Positions 34,514-42,678 of a stretch of 64,000 bases of DNA are shown one piece after another. Positions within the stretch are counted from its first letter, which is position 1, and each line of letters starts with the position of its first letter. Under the pieces are notes generated by a model. That model was given only the letters and a program-made list of their open reading frames with translations. It had not been told where the DNA came from and ran no database searches. The DNA comes from Candidatus Formimonas warabiya. Lineage in GTDB: Bacteria > Bacillota > Dehalobacteriia > Dehalobacteriales > Dehalobacteriaceae. The translations under genes and the position numbers were made by a program. The stretch spans positions 4,848,903 to 4,912,902 of the forward strand of contig NZ_CP017634.1 in assembly GCF_002777255.1 (NCBI RefSeq). The letters run 5' to 3'.

Positions 34514-35254
34514 ATGCCCGAATTGATTGCGGGCCGCAACAGCGTGTTGGAGACGCTGAGGTCCGGAAGATCGGTGAACAAAGTTTATGTAGCCCAAGGA
34601 AGCCGGGAAGGCTCCATCCGGGAAATTATCGCTTTGGTAAAAGAGCGGGGAATTCCCTTGCAGGAGTCGGACCGGAGTGTTTTAGACAAGCTGACGGCAG
34701 AGAGACATCAAGGAGTAGTGGCGGAGGCTGCTCCTTATGAATACGTTGAGGTGGAAGACATCATTAAAAAGGCCCGGGATCGAGGAGAAGACCCCTTGGT
34801 GCTGATTTTGGCCGAATTGGAAGATCCCCATAATTTCGGCGCCATTCTACGGACTGCGGAAGCGGTGGGCGTACACGGGGTGATTATTCCCAAGCGGCGG
34901 GGCGTGCAATTGAATGCTACCGTAGCAAAAGTGTCCTCCGGCGCCGCTGAGTATGTGCCCGTGGCCCGGGTGCCGAACCTGGTCAACGCGGTAGAAAAGC
35001 TGAAGGAATTAGGCCTTTGGATTTCGGGGGCGGATATGGAAGGAGACAGTTCCTTATGGGCGGCCAATTTGACCGGACCTTTAGCCCTCATGATCGGGGG
35101 GGAAGGCCGGGGCATTCCCCGGCTCTTAAAGGAGAAATGTGATTTCCGGACCTATATTCCCATGAAAGGGGTTATTTCTTCCTTAAATGCTTCCGCCGCT
35201 GCCTCCGTGCTTTTATTTGAGGTGCTGCGCCAAAGGAGTAAAATGGGGGAATGA
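34514..35254 (+). CDS. rlmB: RlmB, 23S rRNA G2251 2'-O-methyltransferase
   Basis: This SpoU/TrmH-family enzyme methylates 23S rRNA. It is 246 aa with an N-terminal L30e-like substrate-binding domain and a C-terminal trefoil-knot SPOUT domain. SPOUT motifs are 'LEDPHNFGAILRTAEAVGVH' (motif 1), 'MIGGEGRGIPRLLKEKCD' (motif 2) and 'SSLNASAAASVLLFEVLRQ' (motif 3). The start is ATG 34514 with AGGAG upstream; the longer open frame overlapping thyX is not used. Confidence 0.94.
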   Translation: MPELIAGRNSVLETLRSGRSVNKVYVAQGSREGSIREIIALVKERGIPLQESDRSVLDKLTAERHQGVVAEAAPYEYVEVEDIIKKARDRGEDPLVLILAELEDPHNFGAILRTAEAVGVHGVIIPKRRGVQLNATVAKVSSGAAEYVPVARVPNLVNAVEKLKELGLWISGADMEGDSSLWAANLTGPLALMIGGEGRGIPRLLKEKCDFRTYIPMKGVISSLNASAAASVLLFEVLRQRSKMGE

Positions 35255-35255
35255 A

Positions 35256-35768
35256 GTGGGCGAAGAGATCCTGATCGTAGACGGCTATAATATTATTAAC
35301 GCCTGGCCGGAATTAATCAAATTGAAAAACGAGAGTTTGGAACATGCCCGGGACAGATTGCTGGACCTTTTGTCCAACTTTCAAGGCAGCACCGGCTTTG
35401 TTGTTGTCGTCGTCTTTGATGCCCATCTCGTAAAAAGAGGCGTGGGCAGCAAGGAAAGCCTGCCCGGTTTAGAAATTATCTTTACCCAAGAAGGAGAAAC
35501 CGCCGACTCTTGCATTGAGCGTTTAGTGACCCTGATGCCCCGCGATATTCGTATCACGGTGGCCACTTCCGATTGGGCCCAGCAGCGGCTGGTCATGGGG
35601 CAGGGGGCTTTGCGTTTGTCTGCCCGGGAACTATTAATGAGAATCAGGGAAGCGGAGAACCAGAGCCGCTCGTCCATGCAGCGTGGGCGTAAAAATAATA
35701 CCACCATCCATGATGTGATCAGCGCCGATATCAAAGCTACTTTAGAAAAATGGCGCCGGGGAAAGTAA
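35256..35768 (+). CDS. NYN-domain (YacP-type) ribonuclease
   Basis: This 170-aa protein has a PIN-like NYN fold. 'ILIVDGYNIINAWPEL' supplies the first acidic site near residue 9, 'VVVVFDAHLVKRG' the second, and 'TVATSDWAQQRLVMGQGALR' the last. The C-terminal basic helix 'SSMQRGRKNNTTI' is typical. In Bacillus, YacP (Rae1) cleaves mRNA in the ribosomal A site. The start is GTG 35256, one base after the rlmB stop, with GGGGGA upstream. Confidence 0.93.
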   Translation: MGEEILIVDGYNIINAWPELIKLKNESLEHARDRLLDLLSNFQGSTGFVVVVVFDAHLVKRGVGSKESLPGLEIIFTQEGETADSCIERLVTLMPRDIRITVATSDWAQQRLVMGQGALRLSARELLMRIREAENQSRSSMQRGRKNNTTIHDVISADIKATLEKWRRGK

Positions 35769-35796
35769 TATTTATTTGGAAAGGAATGACCATGCG

Positions 35797-37512
35797 ATGT
35801 ATGAAGAGGAAAAGGATGTTCCGGAAACCGGAGAGAATAAGTCGTTTTTACCTCCTAATTTTATTCAAACCATCATTAACGACGATTTAAAAGAAAACAA
35901 AAATAACGGCCGGGTTCATACCAGGTTTCCTCCGGAACCAAACGGTTATTTACATATCGGACATGCCAAATCGGTTTGCCTGAATTTCGGTATCGCCGCC
36001 CAAAACGGCGGTTTATGCAATTTACGTTTTGATGATACCAATCCCAGCAAAGAAGAAGTAGAATACGTGGAATCCATTAAAACCGATGTACGGTGGCTGG
36101 GATTTGATTGGGAAGACCGCATGTATTATGCCTCGGATTATTTTGAAGAGCTTTACCGGTTTGCCGAACAACTAATTCAAGACGGTCAGGCATATGTCTG
36201 TGACTTAAGTGCCCAGGAGATCCGGGAATACCGGGGCACCTTGACGGAACCGGGCAAGGACAGTCCTTTCCGCAACCGTTCTGCGGAAGAAAACCTAAAT
36301 CTATTTCGCCGCATGCGGACAGGCGAGTTTGCAGATGGCTCCCGGGTGCTGCGGGCGAAAATTGACATGGCCTCCCCCAATCTGAATATGCGTGATCCTG
36401 TGCTTTACCGCATCCAACGGGCTCATCACCACCGGACCGGGAATGACTGGTGCATCTATCCTATGTATGATTATGCCCATCCCCTGTCCGATGCTTTGGA
36501 AAAAATTACCCACTCCATTTGTACGCTGGAGTTTGAAAATCACCGTCCCTTGTATGACTGGGTGATCGAAGCCTGCCGGACGGATCCCCGGCCCCAACAG
36601 ATTGAGTTTGCCCGGTTGAATCTTACCTATACGGTAATGAGCAAACGGAAGCTGCGGGAACTGGTGGAGCAGGGGTATGTGAGCGGGTGGGATGATCCCA
36701 GAATGCCCACCATTTCCGGACTGCGACGACGGGGCTACACGCCGGAAGCAATTAAAGATTTTTGTGACCGCATCGGGGTGGCCAAGAGCAACAGTACCGT
36801 CGATATCGCCATGCTGGAACACTGTATCAGAGAGGACTTGAATAAGCGGGCTCCCCGGGCCATGTGCGTCCTGCACCCCCTCCGGGTGGTGATTGAAAAT
36901 TATCCGGAAGGCCAGGTGGAATGGTTAAAGGCGGAAATTAACCCGGAGGATCCCACCATGGGAACCCGGGAAGTGCCTTTTTCCCGCGTGATTTATATTG
37001 AGCAGGAAGATTTCATGGAAAATCCGCCGAAAAAATTTTTTCGCTTGTCTCCCGGAACGGAAGTACGGCTAAAACACGCCTATATCATTAAATGTGTCGA
37101 CGTAGTAAAAGACGAAAAAACGGGGGAAATAGTGGAATTGAAATGTACTTATGACCCGGAGACAAAGAGCGGGATGGCGCAGGACCACCGAAAAGTAAAG
37201 GGTACCCTCCACTGGGTGTCCGCCGCTCATGCGGTTCCGGCTGAAATCCGGTTATATGAGAATCTTTTCTTAAAAGAAAACCCGGAAGAAGAGGACAGTG
37301 CCGATTTTAAGGCGAATTTAAATCCCCAATCCTTAACCCTGTTGAAATCATGTCTGGCGGAGCCCGGCCTGGCCCAAGGGATGCCGGGAAGCCGGTTTCA
37401 GTTCCTGAGACAAGGATATTTTTGTGTCGATCCAGATTCTACCAAGGATGTGCTGGTTTTCAACCGGATCGTATCCCTGAAAGACTCCTGGGCTAAGATC
37501 CAGCATGTTTAA
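35797..37512 (+). CDS. glnS: Glutaminyl-tRNA synthetase
   Basis: This enzyme charges tRNA-Gln directly. It is about 571 aa. HIGH motif 'FPPEPNGYLHIGHAKS' is near residue 33 and the KMSKS-like 'VMSKRKLRELVEQG' near 285. The C-terminal beta-barrel anticodon domains include 'FFRLSPGTEVRLKHAYIIKC'. GlnRS rather than GluRS is shown by 'NLRFDDTNPSKEEVEYVESI' and length. The start is ATG 35797 (AAAGGA upstream, long spacing). Many Firmicutes lack GlnRS and use GatCAB; here it is inserted between yacP and sigH. Confidence 0.95.
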   Translation: MYEEEKDVPETGENKSFLPPNFIQTIINDDLKENKNNGRVHTRFPPEPNGYLHIGHAKSVCLNFGIAAQNGGLCNLRFDDTNPSKEEVEYVESIKTDVRWLGFDWEDRMYYASDYFEELYRFAEQLIQDGQAYVCDLSAQEIREYRGTLTEPGKDSPFRNRSAEENLNLFRRMRTGEFADGSRVLRAKIDMASPNLNMRDPVLYRIQRAHHHRTGNDWCIYPMYDYAHPLSDALEKITHSICTLEFENHRPLYDWVIEACRTDPRPQQIEFARLNLTYTVMSKRKLRELVEQGYVSGWDDPRMPTISGLRRRGYTPEAIKDFCDRIGVAKSNSTVDIAMLEHCIREDLNKRAPRAMCVLHPLRVVIENYPEGQVEWLKAEINPEDPTMGTREVPFSRVIYIEQEDFMENPPKKFFRLSPGTEVRLKHAYIIKCVDVVKDEKTGEIVELKCTYDPETKSGMAQDHRKVKGTLHWVSAAHAVPAEIRLYENLFLKENPEEEDSADFKANLNPQSLTLLKSCLAEPGLAQGMPGSRFQFLRQGYFCVDPDSTKDVLVFNRIVSLKDSWAKIQHV

Positions 37513-37579
37513 TTGGGGAAGATGCCAAATATTGAGCATGATCACGTAAATTGGCGCTTGTCACACGGATCACCTGCTA

Positions 37580-37609
37580 TTGACTTTTCTGATTTCTCTC
37601 AGGTATAAT
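37580..37609 (+). promoter_or_regulatory. Sigma-A promoter of sigH
   Basis: TTGACT (37580-37585) and TATAAT (37604-37609) are spaced by 18 nt. A 134-nt leader follows without a recognised gene. Confidence 0.8.
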
Positions 37610-37743
37610 AAGAATGTCCAAAAGACAGGCTACGTCTCATGTCTCCATAGGAAAGAGGGCATTGATGCCGGGAGATTGCTTACTACTGTGATGTATAGCT
37701 GTGAGGTACCATTACTTGTAGAAAATGGGGTGGGGACGAGAAG

Positions 37744-38394
37744 ATGAGTGTGAATGTGCAGCGAGAAATATTTGACGGGTTTGGGATCATGGTGGATGAA
37801 GAAATTGTTGAATTGGCAAAGGATGGTGACATTGGCGCTCAAGAGTACTTGATCAATAAGTACAAAAATTTTGTACGGGCGAAAGCCAGATCATATTTTC
37901 TGATTGGCGCCGATCGGGAAGATATTATCCAAGAAGGTATGATTGGATTATACAAAGCGATTCGGGACTTTCGCTGTGACAAATTATCGTCTTTCCGGGC
38001 TTTTGCCGAACTGTGTATTACCCGGCAAATCATTACGGCCATTAAGACCGCGACCAGACAAAAGCACATTCCGCTTAATTCCTATGTGTCTTTGAATAAA
38101 CCCATTTATGATGAGGATTCAGATCGTACCTTGCTGGATGTGATTTCCGGATCGAAAATCACCGACCCGGAAGAGCTGATCATCAGCAGGGAAGAATTTG
38201 ATGATATTGAAGAAAAAATGGGAGAAATCTTGAGTTCCCTGGAGTGGAAAGTGTTGATGTATTACCTGGAAGGAAAGTCTTATCAGGAAATTGCCGTGGA
38301 TTTGAAGAGACATGTGAAGTCCATCGATAATGCGTTACAGCGGGTAAAACGGAAACTGGAACGTTACTTGGAAAATAGAGAAGGAAGCTGCTGA
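37744..38394 (+). CDS. sigH: RNA polymerase sigma-H factor
   Basis: This 216-aa sigma-70-family factor of the Spo0H type directs early sporulation genes. Region 2 contains 'DREDIIQEGMIGLYKAIRDF' and 'FRAFAELCITRQIITAIKTA' (about residues 60-100). Region 4 contains 'LEGKSYQEIAVDLKRHVKSI' near 175-195. The ATG follows GGGGACGAGA, a modest site. It is a single gene between a promoter and a terminator, at the position conserved upstream of rpmG-secE-nusG. Confidence 0.95.
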   Translation: MSVNVQREIFDGFGIMVDEEIVELAKDGDIGAQEYLINKYKNFVRAKARSYFLIGADREDIIQEGMIGLYKAIRDFRCDKLSSFRAFAELCITRQIITAIKTATRQKHIPLNSYVSLNKPIYDEDSDRTLLDVISGSKITDPEELIISREEFDDIEEKMGEILSSLEWKVLMYYLEGKSYQEIAVDLKRHVKSIDNALQRVKRKLERYLENREGSC

Positions 38395-38418
38395 GCCGGT
38401 CCAAAAGATCGGCTTTTT
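38394..38418 (+). terminator. Terminator after sigH
   Basis: AGCCGGTC pairs with GATCGGCT (one G-U) directly after the stop codon, followed by T residues. From here to 38570 no gene was seen. Confidence 0.8.
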
Positions 38419-38570
38419 CACTGGCTTCCCCAGGTGCCAGCCCATAAACAATGAGAATCCGTAATCCGGCGTTGTTTTTTCCCGCAACCGGGTCCCGGGT
38501 GCCCATGCAGGGCCCGCGGGCCTTGATATTTCTTGGCACTTTTGGTAAGAAAATATCCTGGATAAATTCA

Positions 38571-38599
38571 TTGACTTTTAAAATAGAAGTTGTTATAAT
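38571..38599 (+). promoter_or_regulatory. Sigma-A promoter of the tRNA cluster
   Basis: TTGACT (38571-38576) and TATAAT (38594-38599) are spaced by 17 nt, just before tRNA-Thr. Confidence 0.88.
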
Positions 38600-38615
38600 G
38601 TGTTTTGTCAGTTGC

Positions 38616-38691
38616 GCCGACGTAGCTCAATTGGCAGAGCAGCTGACTTGTAATCAGCAGGTTGCGGGTTCGAGTCCCATCGTCGGCTCCA
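38616..38691 (+). tRNA. tRNA-Thr (TGT)
   Basis: This 76-nt cloverleaf has acceptor stem GCCGACG/CGTCGGC, anticodon TGT in 'cttgtaatc', and an encoded CCA. It is first in a four-tRNA cluster. Confidence 0.98.
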
Positions 38692-38743
38692 GTAAAGTTA
38701 AATAGTTTTTGCTTGAAACCATCTTGGTTTCTGGCGTATATAT

Positions 38744-38829
38744 GGAGGGGTTCCCGAGTTGGCCAAAGGGGGCAGACTGTAAATCTGCTGGCTCCGCCTT
38801 CGCTGGTTCGAGTCCAGCCCCCTCCACCA
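38744..38829 (+). tRNA. tRNA-Tyr (GTA)
   Basis: This 86-nt class II tRNA has a long variable arm, anticodon GTA in 'ctgtaaatc', acceptor stem GGAGGGG/CCCCTCC and an encoded CCA. Confidence 0.98.
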
Positions 38830-38833
38830 TCAT

Positions 38834-38909
<76 letters not shown>

Positions 38910-38913
38910 ACCT

Positions 38914-38989
<76 letters not shown>

Positions 38990-39005
38990 AAGAAAATAAT
39001 GGAGA

Positions 39006-39028
39006 AACGGGCATTACCCGTTTTTTTT
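39006..39028 (+). terminator. Terminator after the tRNA cluster
   Basis: AACGGG/CCCGTT with loop CATTA is followed by eight T residues. Confidence 0.85.
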
Positions 39029-39067
39029 AATCGGAAAAAGCTTATAATAGTGTCATAGGTATTCCGT

Positions 39068-39143
39068 CGCGGAGTGGAGCAGTTGGTAGCTCGTCGGGCT
39101 CATAACCCGAAGGCCGTGGGTTCAAGTCCCTCCTCCGCAACCA
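39068..39143 (+). tRNA. Initiator tRNA-fMet (CAT), copy 2
   Basis: It is identical to copy 1 from the 5' end through the anticodon stem, then differs in the variable loop and T-stem ('ccgtgggttcaagtccctc' against 'tcagaggttcaagtcctct'). A TATAAT at 39043-39048 may be its own -10 box. A terminator follows at 39154. Confidence 0.96.
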
Positions 39144-39153
39144 AGAAATGAAT

Positions 39154-39186
39154 GCTTTCAGAGCAGCAACTCTGAAGGCTTTTTTA
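39154..39186 (+). terminator. Terminator after the second tRNA-fMet
   Basis: The stem TTCAGAG/CTCTGAA with loop CAGCAA is followed, after GGC, by T residues. Confidence 0.75.
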
Positions 39187-39255
39187 TTTATCATGGTTAA
39201 AATCCTAAATTTAGTTTATACTAATATATAACAACTTTGGAAAAGGGGAGGTACC

Positions 39256-39918
39256 GTGAACAAAAAGGATCTATTGGAAAAAGGTGCAGTTTTGCAAAGG
39301 GATGGTGAAACTTTTGCCATTGCCCCGCATATCCCGGGAGGGATTGTTTCGGCGGATACTTTAAGAAGGATTGCCGATGTGGCGGACAAGTATCAAGCCC
39401 AGGCCTTAAAAATTACTTCATCTCAGCGGATTGCCATTGTGGGCCTCCGGGAAGAGGAAATTGACCAGGTGTGGAAGGATCTGGGCATGAAAGCGGGAGC
39501 GGCGATTGGGCTGTGTGTGCGCAGTGTCAAGTTTTGCCCGGGAACGACTTTCTGTAAAAGAGGACAGCAGGATTCTGTGGGGACAGGCATGAAATTGGAT
39601 GAACTGTACCACGGCATGAACTTACCCAGCAAGCTGAAAATTGGGGTTAGCGGTTGCGCCAACTCCTGCGGGGAGAATCATGTCCGGGATATCGGCCTGA
39701 TGGGTATGCCAAAGGGATTTAAAATTCAGGTAGGAGGGAAAGGTGGGGTTAAACCGAGACTGGGAGATACCTTATTTGAAAACGTAGACCAGAGGGATGT
39801 TTTTCCCATCATCGATAAAATCGTCAAGGTATATGCGGAAAATGCCAAAAAGCATGAAAGATTGGGTTCCCTCATCGATCGGATTGGCTTGGAGCAATTT
39901 AGAAGCCTGGTGGAATAG
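39256..39918 (+). CDS. Stand-alone siroheme/4Fe-4S nitrite-sulfite reductase-like protein
   Basis: This 220-aa protein is a minimal sulfite/nitrite reductase hemoprotein unit. The ferredoxin-like half comes first ('ALKITSSQRIAIVGLREEEI'), then the siroheme-4Fe-4S half with C94-x5-C100 and C134-x3-C138 ('KFCPGTTFCKRG', 'SGCANSCGENHVRDIG'). This is about half the length of assimilatory enzymes and resembles small clostridial NirA-like proteins of unclear physiological role. The start is GTG 39256 behind GGGGAGGT. No redox partner is adjacent; it sits between tRNAs and tuf. Confidence 0.88.
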   Translation: MNKKDLLEKGAVLQRDGETFAIAPHIPGGIVSADTLRRIADVADKYQAQALKITSSQRIAIVGLREEEIDQVWKDLGMKAGAAIGLCVRSVKFCPGTTFCKRGQQDSVGTGMKLDELYHGMNLPSKLKIGVSGCANSCGENHVRDIGLMGMPKGFKIQVGGKGGVKPRLGDTLFENVDQRDVFPIIDKIVKVYAENAKKHERLGSLIDRIGLEQFRSLVE

Positions 39919-40085
39919 TAGTAAGTTTTTCTAAACCGGCGCGGAGCAATAAAGGGTTCCGGGAAACAGCATTAGGGCTTGTTGCATACTCAAGGAATGT
40001 AAAGAGAATTAATTTTCTATTATTTGGAGGAAATATGGGTTGTTTGTAGAATTTATATCCAAATTTCACGGAAGAAATGAAGCTA

Positions 40086-40099
40086 ATTACAATTGTAAT
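40086..40099. promoter_or_regulatory. Perfect palindrome upstream of tuf copy 1
   Basis: ATTACAATTGTAAT is a perfect 14-bp palindrome containing TACAnnTGTA, the operator core of BlaI/CopY-type repressors. It lies 36 nt before the tuf start in an AT-rich leader (39919-40134) that otherwise holds no gene. It may be chance or a regulatory site. Confidence 0.3.
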
Positions 40100-40134
40100 A
40101 AACAAATTATTTAATTAATAGGGGGGAAAAATTC

Positions 40135-41340
40135 ATGGCTAAACAGAAATTTGAAAGAACGAAACCACACGTAAACGTGGGCACCATCGGTCACGTGGAC
40201 CATGGCAAAACCACATTGACTGCAGCGATTACAATTTGTTTATCAAAGGTAGGGGGTGCCGTAGCTACGGCCTATGACCAGATTGACGCGGCGCCGGAAG
40301 AAAAAGCAAGAGGAATCACCATCAACACCGCTCACGTGGAATATCAGACGGAAAAAAGACACTATGCCCACGTAGACTGCCCGGGACACGCGGACTATGT
40401 AAAGAACATGATCACCGGCGCAGCCCAGATGGACGGCGCGATTCTGGTGGTATCGGCCGCTGACGGCCCCATGCCCCAGACCCGGGAACATATTCTCCTG
40501 GCCCGTCAGGTAGGGGTACCCTACATTGTGGTATTCCTGAACAAAGCAGACCAGGTTGATGATCCTGAATTGATGGAACTGGTAGAAATGGAAGTGCGGG
40601 AGCTCTTATCCGAATACGAATTTCCGGGAGACGAAATTCCCATTATCGCCGGATCCGCCCTCAAGGCCATGGAATGCGGCTGCGGCAAAAAAGAGTGCGA
40701 GGCCTGCGGCGCGATTTGGAAGCTGATGGATGCGGTAGATGAATACATTCCCACTCCGGAACGGGATAAAGACAAACCCTTCTTAATGCCTATTGAAGAT
40801 GTCTTCACCATTACGGGCCGGGGCACAGTGGTTACCGGTCGTGTGGAAAGAGGCCAGGTGAAGGTGGGAGATACCGTCCACATCGTCGGTTTAATGGAAG
40901 AAAAGAAACAAACGGTGGTCACCGGTGTGGAAATGTTCCGGAAATTATTAGACTATGCAGAGGCAGGAGACAACGTGGGATGTCTGTTAAGAGGTGTAGA
41001 GCGTAAAGAAGTGGAGCGGGGACAAGTATTGGCTAAGCCGAACAGCATCCATCCCCACACCAAATTCCAAGGGGAAGTATACGTGCTGACCAAAGAAGAA
41101 GGCGGACGCCATACGCCGTTCTTCAATGGATACCGTCCCCAGTTCTATTTCCGGACCACAGACGTGACGGGAGTGGCTCATCTTCCCGAAGGAGTGGAAA
41201 TGGTGATGCCGGGAGACAATATCCGGATGAACATCGAACTGATCACGCCCATTGCCATTGAAGAAGGACTGCGCTTCGCCATTCGTGAAGGCGGCCGTAC
41301 AGTTGGTGCCGGTGTCGTCACAGCTATCAACAACGACTAA
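40135..41340 (+). CDS. tuf: Elongation factor Tu, copy 1
   Basis: This 401-aa GTPase delivers aminoacyl-tRNA to the ribosome. G-motifs are GHVDHGKT (residues 19-26), DCPGH (81-85) and NKAD (136-139). Domains 2 and 3 follow. The G domain carries an insertion with four cysteines, C181, C183, C188 and C191 ('CGCGKKECEACG'), not found in E. coli EF-Tu and suggestive of a metal site. The ATG follows AGGGGGGAAA. It is a single gene with a terminator, nearly identical to copy 2 at 55930. Confidence 0.98.
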   Translation: MAKQKFERTKPHVNVGTIGHVDHGKTTLTAAITICLSKVGGAVATAYDQIDAAPEEKARGITINTAHVEYQTEKRHYAHVDCPGHADYVKNMITGAAQMDGAILVVSAADGPMPQTREHILLARQVGVPYIVVFLNKADQVDDPELMELVEMEVRELLSEYEFPGDEIPIIAGSALKAMECGCGKKECEACGAIWKLMDAVDEYIPTPERDKDKPFLMPIEDVFTITGRGTVVTGRVERGQVKVGDTVHIVGLMEEKKQTVVTGVEMFRKLLDYAEAGDNVGCLLRGVERKEVERGQVLAKPNSIHPHTKFQGEVYVLTKEEGGRHTPFFNGYRPQFYFRTTDVTGVAHLPEGVEMVMPGDNIRMNIELITPIAIEEGLRFAIREGGRTVGAGVVTAINND

Positions 41341-41341
41341 A

Positions 41342-41369
41342 AATGCGGGACAAGCTCCCGCATTTTTTT
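41342..41369 (+). terminator. Terminator after tuf copy 1
   Basis: AATGCGGGA/TCCCGCATT with loop CAAGC is followed by T residues. Confidence 0.92.
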
Positions 41370-41519
41370 ACCTGCCCATTTGTGTTTTTCATTTCTATCA
41401 AATCGAAACCCCGAATTCCCTGTTTTTTCCCGGTACCCGGAAACCGTCCCTTATCCGCGTATATAAGGGGAAATAATTGCAGACAATATTACTTGGATTT
41501 TTCGGTTCAGGTAAAAGTC

Positions 41520-41548
41520 TTGACACTAAATTTAATTTGTGTTAAATT
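41520..41548 (+). promoter_or_regulatory. Sigma-A promoter of rpmG-secE-nusG
   Basis: TTGACA (41520-41525) and TAAATT (41543-41548) are spaced by 17 nt, about 55 nt before rpmG. Confidence 0.75.
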
Positions 41549-41604
41549 ATTCAAGGTAGTCTGTAAAATCAGGTTTTGCTAGGATTAGTTAGGAGGTGGC
41601 AACA

Positions 41605-41754
41605 ATGCGTGTAGCGGCTACTTTGGCTTGTACTGAATGCAAGAGACGCAATTATATCACCAATAAAAATAAGAAAAATAATCCCGATCGTTTAGAAATG
41701 AAAAAATACTGCAGTTTCTGCAAGACTCATACTGTGCACAAGGAAACAAAATAG
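41605..41754 (+). CDS. rpmG: Ribosomal protein bL33
   Basis: This 49-aa protein of the large subunit has two zinc-ligand CxxC pairs ('CTEC' near residue 9 and 'CSFC' near 36), so it is the zinc-binding C+ form. ATG 41605 follows AGGAGGTGG. It is too short for the usual ORF cut-off. It starts the conserved rpmG-secE-nusG order. Confidence 0.95.
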   Translation: MRVAATLACTECKRRNYITNKNKKNNPDRLEMKKYCSFCKTHTVHKETK

Positions 41755-41786
41755 GCACAACGACTTTGTTATAAGGATGTGAGCTC

Positions 41787-42014
41787 ATGGTTGCTGGTAA
41801 GGTTGCAGCTGGCTCGATAAAAAAAGTAGGATTAAGAGAAAGATCAGGTAAGTTTCTCCGGGGAGTTTGGGCTGAACTGAAAAAAGTTCACTGGCCCGAC
41901 CGGAAACAAATTATGGTATATACCTCGGTGGTATTAGCGTCAGTATTTATTATTGGATTTGTCATCTGGATTGTGGATTCCTGTCTGACATTTATTCTTA
42001 ACCGAGTGTTATAG
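41787..42014 (+). CDS. secE: SecE, preprotein translocase subunit
   Basis: This 75-aa essential subunit of the SecYEG channel has an amphipathic cytoplasmic helix with the family motif 'FLRGVWAELKKVHWPDRKQI' (27-46) and one C-terminal transmembrane helix (about 47-70). The ATG follows AAGGATGTGAG. It is between rpmG and nusG, as in most Firmicutes. Confidence 0.96.
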   Translation: MVAGKVAAGSIKKVGLRERSGKFLRGVWAELKKVHWPDRKQIMVYTSVVLASVFIIGFVIWIVDSCLTFILNRVL

Positions 42015-42047
42015 GAAGTCTTTTCCTAAAAGCTTTTAAGGGGGTGA

Positions 42048-42072
42048 GGGACCTATATTGGTGTAGGTTCCC
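42048..42072 (+). promoter_or_regulatory. Hairpin between nusG Shine-Dalgarno and start codon
   Basis: GGGACCTA (42048-42055) pairs with TAGGTTCCC (42064-42072, one bulged T) around an 8-nt loop. The likely ribosome site AAGGGGGTGA (about 42038-42047) ends just before it, and the nusG ATG begins 7 nt after it. Folding would bring the two to normal distance. Confidence 0.5.
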
Positions 42073-42079
42073 TTATGTT

Positions 42080-42604
42080 ATGCTAAAACAATGGTATGTG
42101 ATACATACTTACGCGGGATATGAGAATAAAGTCAAAGCCAACCTGGAAAAAAGGGTAGATTCCATGAATATGGGAGAAAATATTTTCCGGGTGATTGTAC
42201 CGATGGAAGACGAGGTACAGGTGAAAGACGGGAAAAAGAAGGTTACCAAACGGAAAGTATATCCGGGATATGTCCTGGTAGAAATGAATATGACGGACGA
42301 TTCCTGGTATGTGGTAAGAAACACGCCGGGGGTAACGGGATTTGTCGGTACCGGTTCCAAACCGGTTCCTTTACGTGACGAAGAGGCCCGGCATATTCTG
42401 AAACAAATGGGTGTGATTGAACCCAAAGTAAAAGTAAACTTTATGCTCGGGGAAAGTGTGCGGGTTTCCAGTGGGCCTTTTGAAAATTTCGTCGGCAATG
42501 TAGAAGAGATTTATCCCGAAAAGGGTAAATTAAGAGTAATGGTATCTATGTTCGGAAGAGAAACACCTGTAGAATTAGAGTTTTCGCAAGTGGAAAAGAT
42601 GTAA
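42080..42604 (+). CDS. nusG: NusG transcription elongation/termination factor
   Basis: This 174-aa factor binds RNA polymerase and couples it to ribosomes or pausing. The NGN domain begins 'KQWYVIHTYAGYENKVKANL'; the KOW motif is near residues 125-150 ('FMLGESVRVSSGPFENFVGN'). ATG 42080 matches the usual NusG N-terminus; GTG 42044 would add 12 unlikely residues. The close upstream sequence lacks a ribosome site, but a hairpin may bridge the distance to AAGGGGGTGA. Confidence 0.95.
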   Translation: MLKQWYVIHTYAGYENKVKANLEKRVDSMNMGENIFRVIVPMEDEVQVKDGKKKVTKRKVYPGYVLVEMNMTDDSWYVVRNTPGVTGFVGTGSKPVPLRDEEARHILKQMGVIEPKVKVNFMLGESVRVSSGPFENFVGNVEEIYPEKGKLRVMVSMFGRETPVELEFSQVEKM

Positions 42605-42678
42605 AGGACTAGCGGTCTAAAAAAGTGGGAGGGGGTAATGCCCCGGAAAACCACAAACTGAGTAAGGAGGTGTTGGTC

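Noticed and set aside
38451..38705. 84-aa ORF ending in tRNA-Thr
   Set aside because: It overlaps a clear promoter and tRNA; composition is not protein-like.
39979..40023. Promoter for tuf copy 1 (TTGCAT and TATTAT)
   Set aside because: Spacing of the boxes is about 30 nt, too long for sigma-A; no convincing promoter was found.
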